Source of the DNA: Antedon bifida
Lineage: Eukaryota > Echinodermata > Crinoidea > Comatulida > Antedonidae
Assembly: GCA_963402885.1 (NCBI GenBank)
Contig: OY727097.1
Location: 7,254,001-7,318,000 of the forward strand
Direction of reading: 5' to 3'
DNA length: 64,000 nucleotides
Made by a program: the position numbers and the translations under genes. This document shows positions 44,443 through 57,243 of the stretch, in pieces. The notes beneath the pieces are model-generated. The model was not told the origin of the DNA and made no database searches. It saw only the letters and a program-made list of their open reading frames with translations. How positions within the stretch are numbered: the first letter of the stretch is position 1; every line of letters begins with the position of its first letter.

Positions 44443-44688
44443 AAAGCTCAAATATGGTAGCGATACGCCCAAATATAGTAGTGATATGCCCATATATAGT
44501 AGTGATATGACATCATCATGTCCATACATGGATGGGCACACACATTTTGTTGTCACATAAGGTGCGATGTGCCGAAATATGGTAGTGATATGCCCAAATA
44601 TAGTAGTGATAGGACATCATCATGTCCATATATGGGCACATCACATCATTTTTTTGTCACATAAAATTTGATAGTGTAGACAGAGCTT
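44443..44688. repeat. MITE family A, copy 5 (internally duplicated)
   Basis: AAGCTCAAATATGGTAGCGA at the left; right end TTTGATAGTGTAGACAGAGC TT. The interior unit (AAATATGGTAGTGATATGCC ... GTCCATA...GGGCACAC ... TTGTCACATAA) occurs twice. In FUNDC intron 4. Confidence 0.75.
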
Positions 44689-44756
44689 AAAGGAGGTTTT
44701 TTAGTACACATGTTAGGAATTTTGGCTATGATCTTTCAAATTTTCCAAATCTTTAA

Positions 44757-44866
44757 GGGCCCATTCATGCTTATTTATCCAGGTAAGTTAGTTTTGTGGA
44801 CCAATCATTGCTAAATTTGTCTGGTAGATCATCAACTTACCTGGATATATAAGCATCAATGCACCC
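44757..44866. repeat. MITE family C, copy 3
   Basis: GGGCCCATTCATGCTTATTT and ATCCAGGTAAGTTAG face AACTTACCTGGATATATAAG and CATCAATGCACCC. In FUNDC intron 4. Confidence 0.7.
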
Positions 44867-45190
44867 CCAAGTCCAAACAAAATTGCCGACGGACAAATGG
44901 ACTGAAGTTTGAATTGAAGAGCATGTATATTTGTATTGTCCCTACCTTGTGTATTTATGCTTAGATGAAGGGTGTATCAATTTAATTTTTGATAAAATAA
45001 AAATAAGAAATATTTATGATCCATCACACTAAATTGAAGGTGTTAAAATAGTTCCTACCTAACCGTCATTAACATAGTTGAGAGACTTTTTATCTCCAAG
45101 AGATTTTCTTAATTTTTAGTTCATTATTAATTATTACTGGCAAATTTTCAAGTTTCTTTTTCAAATTTAATTTTTATATTTATCTTTCAG

Positions 45191-45268
45191 AGTCGAGAGT
45201 TTGCACGAAAAAATGTGTTAGTATCTGGAGGATTTGTTGGTGGATTTCTGCTAGGCATGTCTACATAG
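45191..45268 (+). CDS. FUNDC1: FUNDC coding exon 5 (last membrane helix, stop)
   Basis: Acceptor CTTTCAG. Encodes SREFARKNVLVSGGFVGGFL then LGMST and TAG. xxFxxxNxxxSxGFVGGFLLGxxS is the conserved FUN14 C-terminus. Confidence 0.95.
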   Translation, partial: SREFARKNVLVSGGFVGGFLLGMST

Positions 45269-45513
45269 TGTTTTTTTTCTATTTTATTTCTTATTTAACT
45301 TAGCTTGATACCATGGTTAAAACAACAAACCAATTCTATAAAAGATGGTATAGAACTTTCAGCTATTTATGCAAATGAGTTTGCCGCCCTCTATTTTTTT
45401 TAATAGAGGGCAGCAGACTACAAACCAATACTGTAATACTGTGTATTATAAATTGTGTGTTCTTGTCAAAAGTGGGTGATATAAAAATGATATAGAAAAT
45501 ATAAATTAAAAAA

Positions 45514-45595
45514 AATAAAATGTTAGCACTGTATAAAAATTAAGTATTGTGAAAAAATTGTATTCATATATTATAATATTATTTTTTAAAATAAA
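45514..45595 (+). terminator. Candidate poly(A) signals of FUNDC
   Basis: AATAAA at 45514-45519 and 45590-45595, about 250 and 320 bases after the stop. In AT-rich sequence, so chance matches are possible. Confidence 0.4.
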
Positions 45596-45599
45596 TGTT

Positions 45600-46473
45600 T
45601 TTCTGCATGATTTTAAGTTAGGGTGATGACAGGTGGAATAGTTAGTATGTGAACGTAATTGAAGACTTTTTTATACATTCAATGAACAAATTTGTAATTA
45701 ATTTAACGAAATTTCAATGTAGGCTACACACAGCACAGATATGCATGCAGATATGTTATAGTTGTTTTCCTGGGTAGAGATATACCAAAAATTAAATCAA
45801 AATATTTCCATCGCATTCATAAAGGGTTTTCAGTATGTCCTATCAATGGTTGGCAATGAATGATATTCATAAATACACATTCCTTTTAAAGGCATATTTT
45901 CCATCCAAACATTTTTTCCCAATTTATTGGGAAATGTTGATCGAAGAAAGAGAGAGAAGATTGAATGTAAAATTGAGTGATTTTAAGAACAGTATTTTGT
46001 ATAAATGTGCACTGTTGTCAGCATTTTAAAAGCTCTGTTAAGTGTGTAGTATATTGGTCTGTGGCACTTACTTGTAAATCAGTGTTAGCATAGTGTAGGT
46101 TAAAGAGTAGCATAGCATGGTCTATAGTGCTACAAGTAAACATAAACTGCTACACTCAACTCTCTAGAACTGTACTCACGGAAAACCTACACCTTTCCCA
46201 GAATAAGTATAAGATGCTAACAGTTAAAAAAATTGTCCTACTATTTAAGATATTTATCCTTAATAACCTTTCTGGGAAAGTAAACATTTCAGGGCAAGCA
46301 GGCGACAGTTGTACGGTTTTGGCGAGTTGACTGGACGTACACAGCCACTTAGGAGATCGTCTCCCATTGTGCTGATCATTATATTCCTGTACACTGGGCC
46401 CTCTGCTGGGAGAACAGTCTTTGAATGAAGAGGTCATCCAGTATACAGAATAAATAATAAAATAATAATAATA
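45600..46473. other. Intergenic, nothing recognised
   Basis: AT-rich with no credible ORF; short open frames lack family signatures. Confidence 0.5.
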
Positions 46474-48060
46474 ACTAGAATTTAATTCGTCACTTTGACG
46501 AATTATAGGTGATCATTTTTATCATTTTACTGAAATAAATTTTTTTTAAACATGCACGTACGTTAACATACGATCGGAAAATGTTGATGTATGCCATCCT
46601 ATTATATGCTTATAGTGCTGAGTTGTGCCTATATGCCATATACAATATGTACAGTATATACTGTATATCTATATACAGTGTAGCATAGGTGAAATTACGG
46701 GACACACATGTTCTAATTTTTTGGCATGATGACGTTATCAAACTAAACTTTAAGATGACAATTTCGAAAGATAATTAATTGAGCAAAAAAATATAAGATT
46801 TGGAAAAAAATTTGGCACGTAGAAGCGCTGTGCGCGCTCTTTGAATTGTGTATAACTTTGACGAAAAATATGAAAAAACTACTTTTTCACTTCAACGGGC
46901 CATATGTTAACGTCACAACATCCGATAGGCTTAATTTTTATATGAATTAATATCTACATTTCATCAGCTTTCATAATAAATTATAATCATCAAGGTAACC
47001 TTCAATTCTGAAGAGCTGTAAGATATTCAAATTTACTGCGAAGGTGAAATTACACGGCCTACGTTATTCAAGTTTTTACGCATGATGACGTCATTAAAAT
47101 GAAGATAGTGTCAACTCATGATAAAGATAATTAATTAAGCAAGCACATACTGAAAGTTGTGCGAAATTCGAGCACACATAACCAAGATGCGCTCTGTTGA
47201 ATGTGATAATCTACACAAAAAGATAACAAATCCTAATTTTTAAATTCAAGTGGCCATTTGATGACGTCAAAACCTTTTGTACGTAAAATGTGTACATGAA
47301 TTCATATCTACAACTCAATGGCTTCCAGAATAAGTTAAAAAAATCGGGGGTCATCTTGCATTCTGAAGAATTATTTTCATTTTAAAAAAGACCTATTTTT
47401 CACCATTTTCAGAACTTTTGTAAAATTAATGTGCGCACTTTGTCATTTTTAACGTGCTCGTATAGCGTTATTTTAAGTCGGAACTGACTCAAATTTGGTG
47501 AATGTACTAAGGATGGTGAGTAGAATGAGATTTGTAAAAAAAATTCATGTTTTTTACGCTTTTTAAGTATCGCGCGCGCAAAAACGCATATTTGCGCAGT
47601 AATTTTTTGAAACACGCAAATGGCCTAATTCATGCTCTAAATTGATCAAAACTTAATTTTGAGCGTTTTAAATTTTTAACGCGCGATATCACGCGCATGA
47701 ACCTACGTGCGCGTGCGTTTTTATTTGCTAATATTTTTACCCTTGATCTGAAGTTTACGTGTAGTGAATTTCATTAATATGTGATAATGAATTACGGAGA
47801 TATGATTGATAATGTGATTTCGCAAAATGGCGTATAAATGTCGTCACGGATGAGTGATCACGCTGGAAAGCTTATTAGGATTAAGTTATATTATTTGAAA
47901 GATATTCTGAAATTTTTGTAATCATTGACATTAAACTTTTTGAGATAATTGTTACACAAAATAGTGTACAGAAACAATAAAAAGAAAAAAAATAATAATA
48001 ATAAAGATTTTATACAATAACAATAGGTGATCATTTTATTCTAAATGATCACCTAATAAT
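46474..48060 (+). mobile_element. 1.59-kb non-autonomous element, copy A
   Basis: Matches 55655-57243 in reverse complement over its whole length with few differences. Left end: ACTAGAATTT, hairpin AATTCGTCA/TGACGAATT (46484-46504), then AGGTGATCATTT (46507-46518). Right end: hairpin AGGTGATCATTT (48025-48036) facing AAATGATCACCT (48043-48054), then AATAAT. No ORF of note. Hairpins at both ends and a CCTAAT finish recall Helitron/Helentron-type elements, but the class is not settled. Confidence 0.8.
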
Positions 48061-50272
48061 AGTACATGTTTTTAGTAACAAGCAATGTAAATTAGTGGTA
48101 GTGTAGCTATTTTTTATATACCACTTGTATTGATGTATAGATAATTTGATGAAATGAAGATAGTATCTGGGATTACCCTCTAAAACCCGGCGCATACTGT
48201 ACCTATCGGCTGAGCCAACTGGCACGTGTTTAATATTTGTTGTCAAGCGTGTCATTTTCCTCAAGTGTGTGCCGAACGTGAGCTAACAGCTCACTAAAAA
48301 TCTTGGGAACTATAGCCAGGTTGTAGTCAGAGAGCCAATTGTTTTAATTAGGCTACAGAACTTGTTGGGTTGTTGTCAGTGACAAACGTTTTTATTTTTT
48401 TACAATAAGGCTTTAAGCATTAAACAATTTAAAAACCTTATTAAATAATTGTAATTGTTTTAGCTATAGTTAACTTGACCTGGTCAATAATGTCCAGCTG
48501 TTCCTAATTTTTGTCCATTTTTTTGTGGAGTGTTGACTGATAATTTATTTATTTGTAAAATATTTGTGCTGGAGCATCATGTGCCATTAATTATTTCATA
48601 TAAATAAATTTAACAATTATCAATTTTCATTGTTAGTAGACCTACTGTACCCCTGGCATTTAGTGGTAGAGCCTATGTGGTGTAAGTTGAAGTACAATAT
48701 GCATTGGGAACTTTACCGGGGGAGTTCTGACATATAATATTAATATTCTGTCTGATAGATATCAGAAAGTATTTCATAATTTAATTTTTGCTATCAAAAT
48801 TGGATCTGGCCCCTGAAATACAAATTATTAATTCTAAGTAAATTGTAATAACAAATACATTCATAGTTATTTGACTACTATTGTTATCTATAATTTTTTT
48901 TTCTGTTATTCGAAATATCATTATTAATAATTGTTCATTTCATTTTTGTAAAGTATGGTAATCATATCATTTTTATTACTACATTATTATTGTTGTTATA
49001 AATCTGCATTATATTTTTTTAGTGTTATAGCATATCCAGGATTTTATGTATAAATTTACACAATAAAATAATAATTATGGCGAGAAAAGTATTAATTAGC
49101 ATTATTTGGTTTATGTCATTTGTAATAGAAATATTAAAATCATTAAAGATGTGATGATTGAAAACCAATTTCTGTTTATATTAACCTGATAATGCAAAAA
49201 GTATGTCTAGCGCCCTCTATATTTTACCAAGTTTGCAGTTCCAGAGGCACAGTACTTTCGAAATCCGGTAAAAATGTTATTGTTTGTGCATTCTCTGTTG
49301 GTTTTAGTTTGATACAAAAGAATAGAATTTGTATATCAATTAGAAAATAGTTTTTAAAAATACATTGGTGTGGGTTTTTTTCCTGCTCATTGAAAGAAAA
49401 GTTTTCTTCACATCTAAAAATAACTTATTGATTATCATTCAATTCTCAATTCATATTGATGCATACTGTAATCTAAGTATATCATCAGTGAAAGTTTAAT
49501 TGAAGATATTTCAAGATATTAGTCTCAAGAATGTTTTTTTAAATAGGTCTAATATAGTAAAACTTGATTGTTGCTTGTTTTTTAACTGACTGTATTTCTG
49601 TTTACAAAGAAGAATATGCCAATGAACATTATTTCTTTATTTAAATTAAGCTAGACAAATCCCTTGATTGTCAATTTCCTAGTCACCATTTTGTTAATGA
49701 ATTGCTATTTCAGTGATAAAATTAATTATATATCGGCGTTGTTGCTTTATTCAAATTGAAAAAAAAACAGAGGGTGTAGTAGAAATTAATATAAGAGCTA
49801 ACTTCCGCGTTCTGCATGCTGGTGGTCAGTATTTTTCTAGTAACTTAAGTGTGCATGCCGCACCCGCTGGTTTGTCGTATTGGCATGCGCTGAATTTAGC
49901 ACAGGCTTGATAGGCTGCTCAGTGCTGTACGTCGTGTTATTGTGGTAGTCTGCGAGTGATATTTTTGGTGTATGATGAGTCTTTTTCGTTATTAGTTTTA
50001 ATTAACAGTGTTTCGAATTAATTATGACATCATGTGGCATATTGATGACAGTTTTAACGATTCCAACAACTCGTAACTGATATAATTGAGTTGTTTCCGC
50101 TGATTTCAACAAAATATTTGTGTACAAACTTTAGAAAGTTTTGGGTTAGGCAAGCCTAGGCCCGATATACCCGTATTGTTATTGTGAGGGAACTCACAGC
50201 CTCGACGACTGGCACTTTGAAGCGTACGAGGTAATTGGTACTATCGAGGTTGGCTTAGACTTTTCATAAATT
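48061..50272. other. Intergenic upstream of Rap2
   Basis: AT-rich. GC content rises from about 49800 to 50270, consistent with a promoter and 5' UTR, but no core element is clear. No other gene seen. Confidence 0.45.
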
Positions 50273-50833
50273 ATGAAGGAATACAAAGTTGTGGTTCTCG
50301 GGGCCGGTGGGGTTGGAAAGAGTGCGATAACTGTACAATTCGTCTCTGGTAATTTTGTTGAGAAGTATGATCCTACAATCGAGGATTTTTACCGAAAAGC
50401 AATCGAGGTTGAAAACGTGATGGCTATTTTGGAAATTTTAGACACAGCCGGAACAGAGCAGTTTGCATCAATGAGGGATTTATATATACGGAATGGACAG
50501 GGATTCCTAATTGTCTTTAGCATCACAAGTAAACAAAGTTTTAACGATGTTGTAAATATTAGAGAGCAGATTCTACGTGTTAAGGGCAAAGACAATGTAC
50601 CGATGGTACTCGTTGCCAACAAAGCAGACTTGGAAAAAGAAAGGCAGGTTCCCACGAGTGAGGGAATGATTTTAGCAAACCGATGGGGTGTACCTTTTTA
50701 CGAGACGTCCGCCAAAACACGGCAGAATGTAAATGAAATATTTGCGGACTGTGTCGTTGAAATTATGAATTTACTGCAGCCTCAAAAGAAGGCCGCGACT
50801 TGCTGTGGAGGCAACGGATGTACTCTTCTATGA
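50273..50833 (+). CDS. RAP2: Rap2-type small GTPase, intronless coding region
   Basis: 186 residues, the usual Ras/Rap size. P-loop GAGGVGKS at 10-17, effector loop YDPTIEDFY at 32-40 with Phe39 (the Rap2-specific residue; Rap1 has Ser), DTAGTEQF at 57-64 with Thr61 (Rap-type in place of Ras Gln61), NKAD at 116-119 and ETSAK at 144-148. The C-terminus has Cys177-Cys178 (possible palmitoylation) and CTLL at 183-186, a CAAX box whose final Leu favours geranylgeranylation. An in-frame TAA two codons before the ATG fixes the start. Rap2 acts at membranes through effectors such as TNIK/MINK kinases in cytoskeletal and adhesion signalling. The C-terminal tail differs from vertebrate Rap2 and NKAD replaces the common NKVD/NKCD; otherwise normal. 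Confidence 0.95.
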   Translation: MKEYKVVVLGAGGVGKSAITVQFVSGNFVEKYDPTIEDFYRKAIEVENVMAILEILDTAGTEQFASMRDLYIRNGQGFLIVFSITSKQSFNDVVNIREQILRVKGKDNVPMVLVANKADLEKERQVPTSEGMILANRWGVPFYETSAKTRQNVNEIFADCVVEIMNLLQPQKKAATCCGGNGCTLL

Positions 50834-53800
50834 AAACAAATTTTATTTTAGGATGTATCATTTTTTGAAGGTATGATGAATCAATATATGATTGATTTTT
50901 TATTTTAATTATAAATTTTATTTAAATATATTCCTTTTTGTGTTATTTTTTTTGTAAATTGATTTTTTATATTATACAGCATAATTTTTTAAGGTATGCA
51001 AAATCATTATATATTACTGATTTTTTTATTTTAATTCTAAATTTTACTTTAATAATAATAATAATAATTCCTTTTTAAGTAATTTATTTTTGTTATCTTT
51101 ATACAATAGGCCTATTTATTATCTATTTATTTGCTATTATTATTTGTATTGCATCAGAATATACTCATTGTCTGGTAGTTCCTTGTAACAAGAATACCTT
51201 TTTCACCACTTGCTCTAAAGTATTACTGCATTTAGTAATAATAGGGTATACAGTCTCAAAATAGTTAGTGTACTACGCCTTTGAGGTTGAAGATGAGAGT
51301 GTCAAGGAACCATATATACAGTAGGCCTACAGTTAGGCCTCTTACTAATACGTTTTATTAGCAAAACTCTAAATAAATATATAATGTATTATGTCTATTA
51401 AACAGTATCTTGTTAAATAGTCAATGTCCAAGCACACACATGATTGTACTTTGTCACGTTCACATCCAAACAAAGTTGAGTGAACTACACTTTATCTTAT
51501 TAATAATATTTGATTGCGCCAGGGTTTCCTTGAGTCATGTTTTAGTATCAGTTTGTTGAAGAGTCTATTGATCACGTTTTCTCTGATGTTTACATTCAAT
51601 TTTGCACTTTTTGTCTTTTTCTGACAGTAATGTCTTATTACATAATAAGACTGCAGTACACATTGTTATAACCATGTGACTTGTGAGGGGAATCTTAAAT
51701 AATGGTTGATGTTAGTTATGGGATTAAAGATGTAAGATTAAATTAGATTTTAAGGAATTATAGGCGATCTCAATGATTGAAGATATAAAACAGAGAAAAT
51801 CCATCACAAAAATCTTCTTATCCGCGCAAATGCAACATACATGTACAGTAAATTATGAGCGCAAAAAGTTAATGTATGCCATCCTATGATCTGATGCATA
51901 CAGTACTGTACAGTATGTTTATAGTGTAGTGCTGAATTGTGCCCATTATATGTCATACTGTACTGTCAGTGGCCAGGCTGAAACTGCCATTATACAGTTG
52001 GTGACTTTGGCACTGCTCCTACAACCAGATGGTTTTACTCTTCATATCAGTAATTTAACACATTGACTGCCAAGGCATTTTCCGTAATTTCTGTCCCAGT
52101 GCCAAGTCCCGTTTGAGATGATTATATTGAGTGTGAGGGCGCCATATTCAATGCATGAGGGAATAAACACAAACAAACATATGACATTTATTTTTAGATT
52201 ATCGTTTACGTACATCATTCATAAACTGCCATGCGATAATTCCTGTTCCAATCACCACTGCCAGCGATTCTACATACAATACAAAAGTGCTACGATTTTG
52301 ACGTAGTATTACGTCTTGGCAAGTAGTGACACGCAATTTTTGACGTATAAATACGCCGTGGCAGTGAACGTGTTAAGTACATTTATGAGATTGAGCTTAC
52401 AGTATATGTGGGGGTATAAGTGCAATCTTAATGCTTACAATTAGTTTTTTTTTTATCAAATTATAAAGTTCATCTGATTTGTACAGGTCAACCAATTGAA
52501 AATACTACACAAACTATATGAGTTGAATGTACATATTTGAGTCACATTAAGTACCAGGCAATTATAACATTCAAATGATAGTGTCTAATAAATGTCCCTG
52601 TCTGTCATCAATGTGACATACTGTACAGTACCATCAATGTGACAACTTTATATCAGTTCAAAGTACACTATGCCTATACAATAAAACATTGATTTTGCAG
52701 ATTAAATATTTTTTATTGATTATTTCAACAGAATGTTGTAGAAAATGGCCTTGGTTCAAAGACCAAATTAAAATGTGCTAGTACCTGCATCTACATTGAA
52801 GGGTACCTTTCAATATGCTATGGTTACATTCAGGAAATTTAACAATAGGCCAAGCCCTAAATAGCCTTTAAACTGTCCACCTTGCAGGAAGCCCAGACCC
52901 TGTGCATTTGTCCTTTTTACCCCTACCATTGTGCAAACCACACAATGTGAACTTTCTTACAATTGTTCTTTTTTGTTCAATTATTCAACTGTGTGATGTT
53001 TATTGCAGACCTTTGAAGACATGATTAATCATTAGTCCTAGTAATAATGGCACTACTCCTAAATAATTACTTAATTCATTTCAACAGGTTCAACCTAGCT
53101 TGAAATTAATCAATGGCAATTTATAAGCCAATAAGTATGGTAATCGGATGTGTTTTTGACAAAACTTTATAGAATTTCTTGTATTTATGTATAATTCAGC
53201 TTTTACTTCCAGGGTGTGGTACTGTTACTAGTATTAGCCTACTTCAAACTGATGATTATTTGTGCCAAAACTCTTCTTTTCTGGTCTAGAGTAGTTTGAA
53301 TATAGGATTGCCCATGGTGTTGATACATATTTTTCGTTTCACAGGAAAGTGTCTCCTGTCGTATAGGAGGTTCTCTTTTTAAAACATCAACTGGGGTTTG
53401 CCAGTTTCACTTACAGGAGCACTAACACTTACTGTATATCATTTATATATGTATAGTACTGTATAAATCCAAAGGCAAATTACTGAAAAAAATGACAATG
53501 CTGTGGGTATCAGTGGCTGGATCTCAATGGAGATACAAATAAAAAAGCGAAAAGCTAAATCAAAACGATAAAGTAAACAGCCAGAAAAGTTAGCAGAGCT
53601 TTCGGGCAACACAAGCCCTTCATCAGTGCAAGTATAGTACTGTATATCAATATTATTTTTCTAATTGAACCTTTTTTGCTGGTAGCCATATTGAAAATAA
53701 GACCTTTTTATGTTGACTTCCTTTCAAAAGGTTAAAGGTTAAATGAAACTCAATAACACCATCCCCCAGTGTACATAAGGTAATTCACAAAGCTCATAAA

Positions 53801-54258
53801 ACTGTTGTTTAGTCTCCATACAGACCCCTTTACCTCTTTAATCATTATGAAACATTTTGATCACAAATAAATACTGTAACTAAAAAATAATAATAAAGTT
53901 AGGCCAGAGGTTCAAATCAGACAATCAGGAAAAGTACAATTATATAGTATATCATTTTCCAAACATAATGTTTATCAATATTTTAATAACATTTGTTTTG
54001 TAATAATATTGGTTTTTGGCCACTTTGGCATTCCATAATATTTTGCAAATTTAACTTTTAATTTATAGTTAAACTTTAACAATTTTGGCCTTCCATAATT
54101 CACTGTTAGTACAATTACTGTATTATTATGTACATAGTTTTTATGATACATTAACCAGATGGATATAGTGCAATATAATCTTATTTAATCCTGTGATTAA
54201 AGTGAAAAGAATGTACAATTTAAAGGGAGAAATTATATCGACATAAAAGTTAAATATA
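50834..54258. other. Rap2 3' flank, no further gene recognised
   Basis: Two similar AT-rich stretches (50840-50990, 50985-51060) follow the stop and look like a local duplication. A possible poly(A) signal AATAAA is at 51372-51377. TAGGCCTA at 51107-51114 and 51322-51329. A diverged fragment of the 1.59-kb element lies at 51755-51975. Confidence 0.45.
51755..51975 (+). repeat. Diverged end fragment of the 1.59-kb element
   Basis: AATTATAGGCGATCTCAATG, TGTATGCCATCCTATGATCT, TTATAGTGTAGTGCTGAATT and GTGCCCATTATATGTCATAC align with the left end of copy A (AATTATAGGTGATCA, GCCATCCTATTATATG, ATAGTGCTGAGTTGTGCC). Confidence 0.6.
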
Positions 54259-54453
54259 TTATTTATACATAATAAATGATATGACTTCCTCCATCGTAAC
54301 CATCCACCATACAATCGAGTCTCCTTGTCTCGGTCTTACAAAATGTCCTGCCTTCTTAAACTCGACAATGATTAAATCCGCATAATAAACCGATAAATTG
54401 AGCAGAACGTGCGCAATCCACAGTAAACAACCAATGTAGGTAGTTAACGACAT
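54259..54453 (-). CDS. Small membrane-protein ORF, unassigned (64 aa)
   Basis: ATG at 54453. Residues about 3-28 (TTYIGCLLWIAHVLLNLSVY) form a hydrophobic helix, followed by a charged segment (EFKKAGHFVRPRQGDS) and a second apolar part to the end (IVWWMVTMEEVISFIM). Composition and helix are more protein-like than nearby ORFs, but I do not recognise it and its conservation cannot be judged here. Confidence 0.3.
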   Translation of the reverse strand: MSLTTYIGCLLWIAHVLLNLSVYYADLIIVEFKKAGHFVRPRQGDSIVWWMVTMEEVISFIMYK

Positions 54454-55051
54454 TTTCTTACTATTTACACATACAAAGTCATCGGATTCTAAGTACTTGC
54501 GCAACGATCAGGTTTCAACCGATAGTTCAAAGTTGTTATTTTACACACATTTCGTAATTACAGATTACAACGTATTCTGTTTGCAAACAAATTATTTAAG
54601 TGATAAAAATTAAGGATCAAACTGCATTTTTAGTGTTTCTAAATTTAGTTTTATTGATTTTTTTAACTTCCGTAATACTGATTATTCAAAGAATCGGATT
54701 GGCTCATCAAGATTACACATAAAATAATGGCTGTACATATTGTAGATGTACAGTATACTTTACAGTGTGTTTAGTTGAACTTGCCCTAATGTAATGTTAG
54801 TAAAATTTTGCTTTGCTTCCCGCCTTTTTTAACTCTTCATCTTAATATTGCTGGTGTTTCATTCAAAGCTTTTTTATGCCCCACCCTTTCCGCCCTTACT
54901 ATTCATTCATTCATTTCATTTCCTTTATTGCATCAAGTAAACAATGATGAAGTTGACATAACAATTCATAACAATTTGACCAAGAAGAAATTTACACACT
55001 GTATAACAAAAACAATCAAGTTACCAAAGAAAACAAAAAAGAACAATACTG

Positions 55052-55616
55052 TTAAAGATGTATTGTCCCTTGAAACACAAAAAAATGAAGGTCAGAATAT
55101 TCTAAATTTAAATTGGCCATATCAAAGTAATATTAAAGTTATTCACTTTAAGTCGAAAATTCGAGCCAAAAACAACAATTTTACGTAATTAACAGCTAAA
55201 TTAATTTGGTTACATTTCATCTGGAAAATCGTCGCGAGCGAAAGTAAACAAAGATTTCAAACCATGATTATACATTATGCATGATGCTAATTAGGATTGT
55301 TTACAACTCGTCACGGTTGAGAAGGTGTTTTCACACAGATCGCGAGGAAGTTTTATGATTATGCATACAGAGTAGCCAAATAAGCACGTTGTATTATGAG
55401 ATATGTTTTGATCGAAAACTTTGACTGGAAGTCAAAGTTATTTTTTGAACCAAAAAACGTCTGTATTTCAGTTAAATTATTTTTTTTTCGACTAATTTTT
55501 GGTGAAAGTTAATAACTATTATGATACTTCAAAATGACCCACTTTTTTTCGAAATCTGTTATTTTTTATTTTTTTGGAATTTGACAAAGGGACAATACAT
55601 CTTTAAGCTACTGGTG
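55052..55616 (-). mobile_element. TTAA-flanked inverted-repeat element, copy B (0.56 kb)
   Basis: TTAAAGATGTATTGTCCC at the left and GGGACAATACATCTTTAA at the right; the whole length matches 40184-40738 in reverse complement with scattered substitutions and small indels. An ORF that runs into it (54808-55188) is therefore not a gene. Confidence 0.85.
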
Positions 55617-55654
55617 TTTTTAAACATTTATAAAAAAAGAAAAAGGATGGGAAA

Positions 55655-57243
55655 ATTATTAGGTGATCATTTAGAATAAAATGATCACCTATTGTTATTG
55701 TATAAAATCTTTATTATTATTTTTTTTTTTTTTCTTTTTATTGTTTCTGTACACTATTTTGTGTAACAATTATCTCAAAAAGTTTAATATCAATGATTAC
55801 AAAAATTTCAGAATATCTTTCAAATAATATACCTTAATCCTAATAAGCTTTCCAGCGTGATCACTCATCCGTGACGACATTTATACGCCATTTTGCGAAA
55901 TCACATTATCAATCATATCTCCATAATTCATTATCACATATTAATGAAATTCACTACACGTAAACTTCAGATCAAGGGTAAAAATATTAGCAAATAAAAA
56001 CGCACGCGCACGTAGGTTCATGCGCGTGATATCGCGCGTTAAAAATTTAAAACGCTCAAAACTAAGTTTTGATCAATTTAGAGCATGAATTAGGCCATTT
56101 GCGTGTTTCAAAAAATTACTGCGCAAAAATGCGTTTTTGCGCGCGCGATACTTAAAAAGCGTAAAAAACATGAATTTTTTTACAAATCTCATTCTACTCA
56201 CCATCCTTAGTACATTCACCAAATTTGAGTCAGTTCCGTCTTAAAATAACGCTATACGAGCACGTTAAAAATGACAAAATGCGCACATTAATTTTACAAA
56301 AGTTCTGAAAATGGTGAAAAATAGGTCTTTTTTAAAATGAAAATAATTCTTCAGAATGCAAGATGACCCCCGAATTTTTTAACTTATTCTGGAAGCCATT
56401 GAGTTGTAGATATGAATTCATGTACACATTTTACGTACAAAATGTTTTGACGTCATCAAATGGCCACTTGAATTTAAAAATTAGGATTTGAAATCTTTTT
56501 GTGTAGATTATCACATTCAACAGAGCGCATCTTGGTTATGTGTGCTCGAATTTCGCACAACTTTCAGTATGTGCTTGCTTAATTAATTATCTTTATCATG
56601 AGTTGACACTATCTTCATTTTAATGACGTCATCACGCGTAAAAACTTGAATAACGTAGGCCGTGTAATTTCAACTTCGCAGTAAATTTGAATATCTTATA
56701 GCTCTTCAGAATTGAAGGTTACCTTGATGATTATAATTTATTATGAAAGCTGATGAAATGTAGATATTAATTCATATAAAAATTAAGCCTATCGGATGTT
56801 GTGACGTTAACATATGGCCAGTTGAAGTGAAAAAGTAGTTTTTTCATATTTTTCGTCAAAGTTATACACAATTCAAAGAGCGCGCACAGCGCTTCTACGT
56901 GCCAAATTTTTTTCCAAATCTTATATTTTTTTGCTCAATTAATTATCTTTCGAAATTGTCATCTTAAAGTTTAGTTTGATAACGTCATCATGCCAAAAAA
57001 TTAGAACATGTGTGTCCCGTAATTTCACCTATGCTACACTGTATATAGATATACAGTATATACTGTACATATTGTATATGGCATATAGGCACAACTCAGC
57101 ACTATAAGCATATAATAGGATGGCATACATCAACATTTTCCGATCGTATGTTAACGTACGTGCATGTTTAAAAAAAATTGATTTCAGTAAAATGATAAAA
57201 ATGATCACCTATAATTCGTCAAAGTGACGAATTAAATTCTAGT
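55655..57243 (-). mobile_element. 1.59-kb non-autonomous element, copy B (inverted)
   Basis: Reverse complement of 46474-48060. Begins ATTATTAGGTGATCATTT and ends with the TGACGAATT hairpin and CTAGT. Differences from copy A are few (for example a longer T run near 55720), pointing to recent activity. The two copies bracket Rap2 at about 7.6 kb distance. Confidence 0.85.

Noticed and set aside
54808..55188. 126-codon plus-strand ORF
   Set aside because: Its second half lies inside the TTAA-flanked mobile element copy B and the first half is low complexity.
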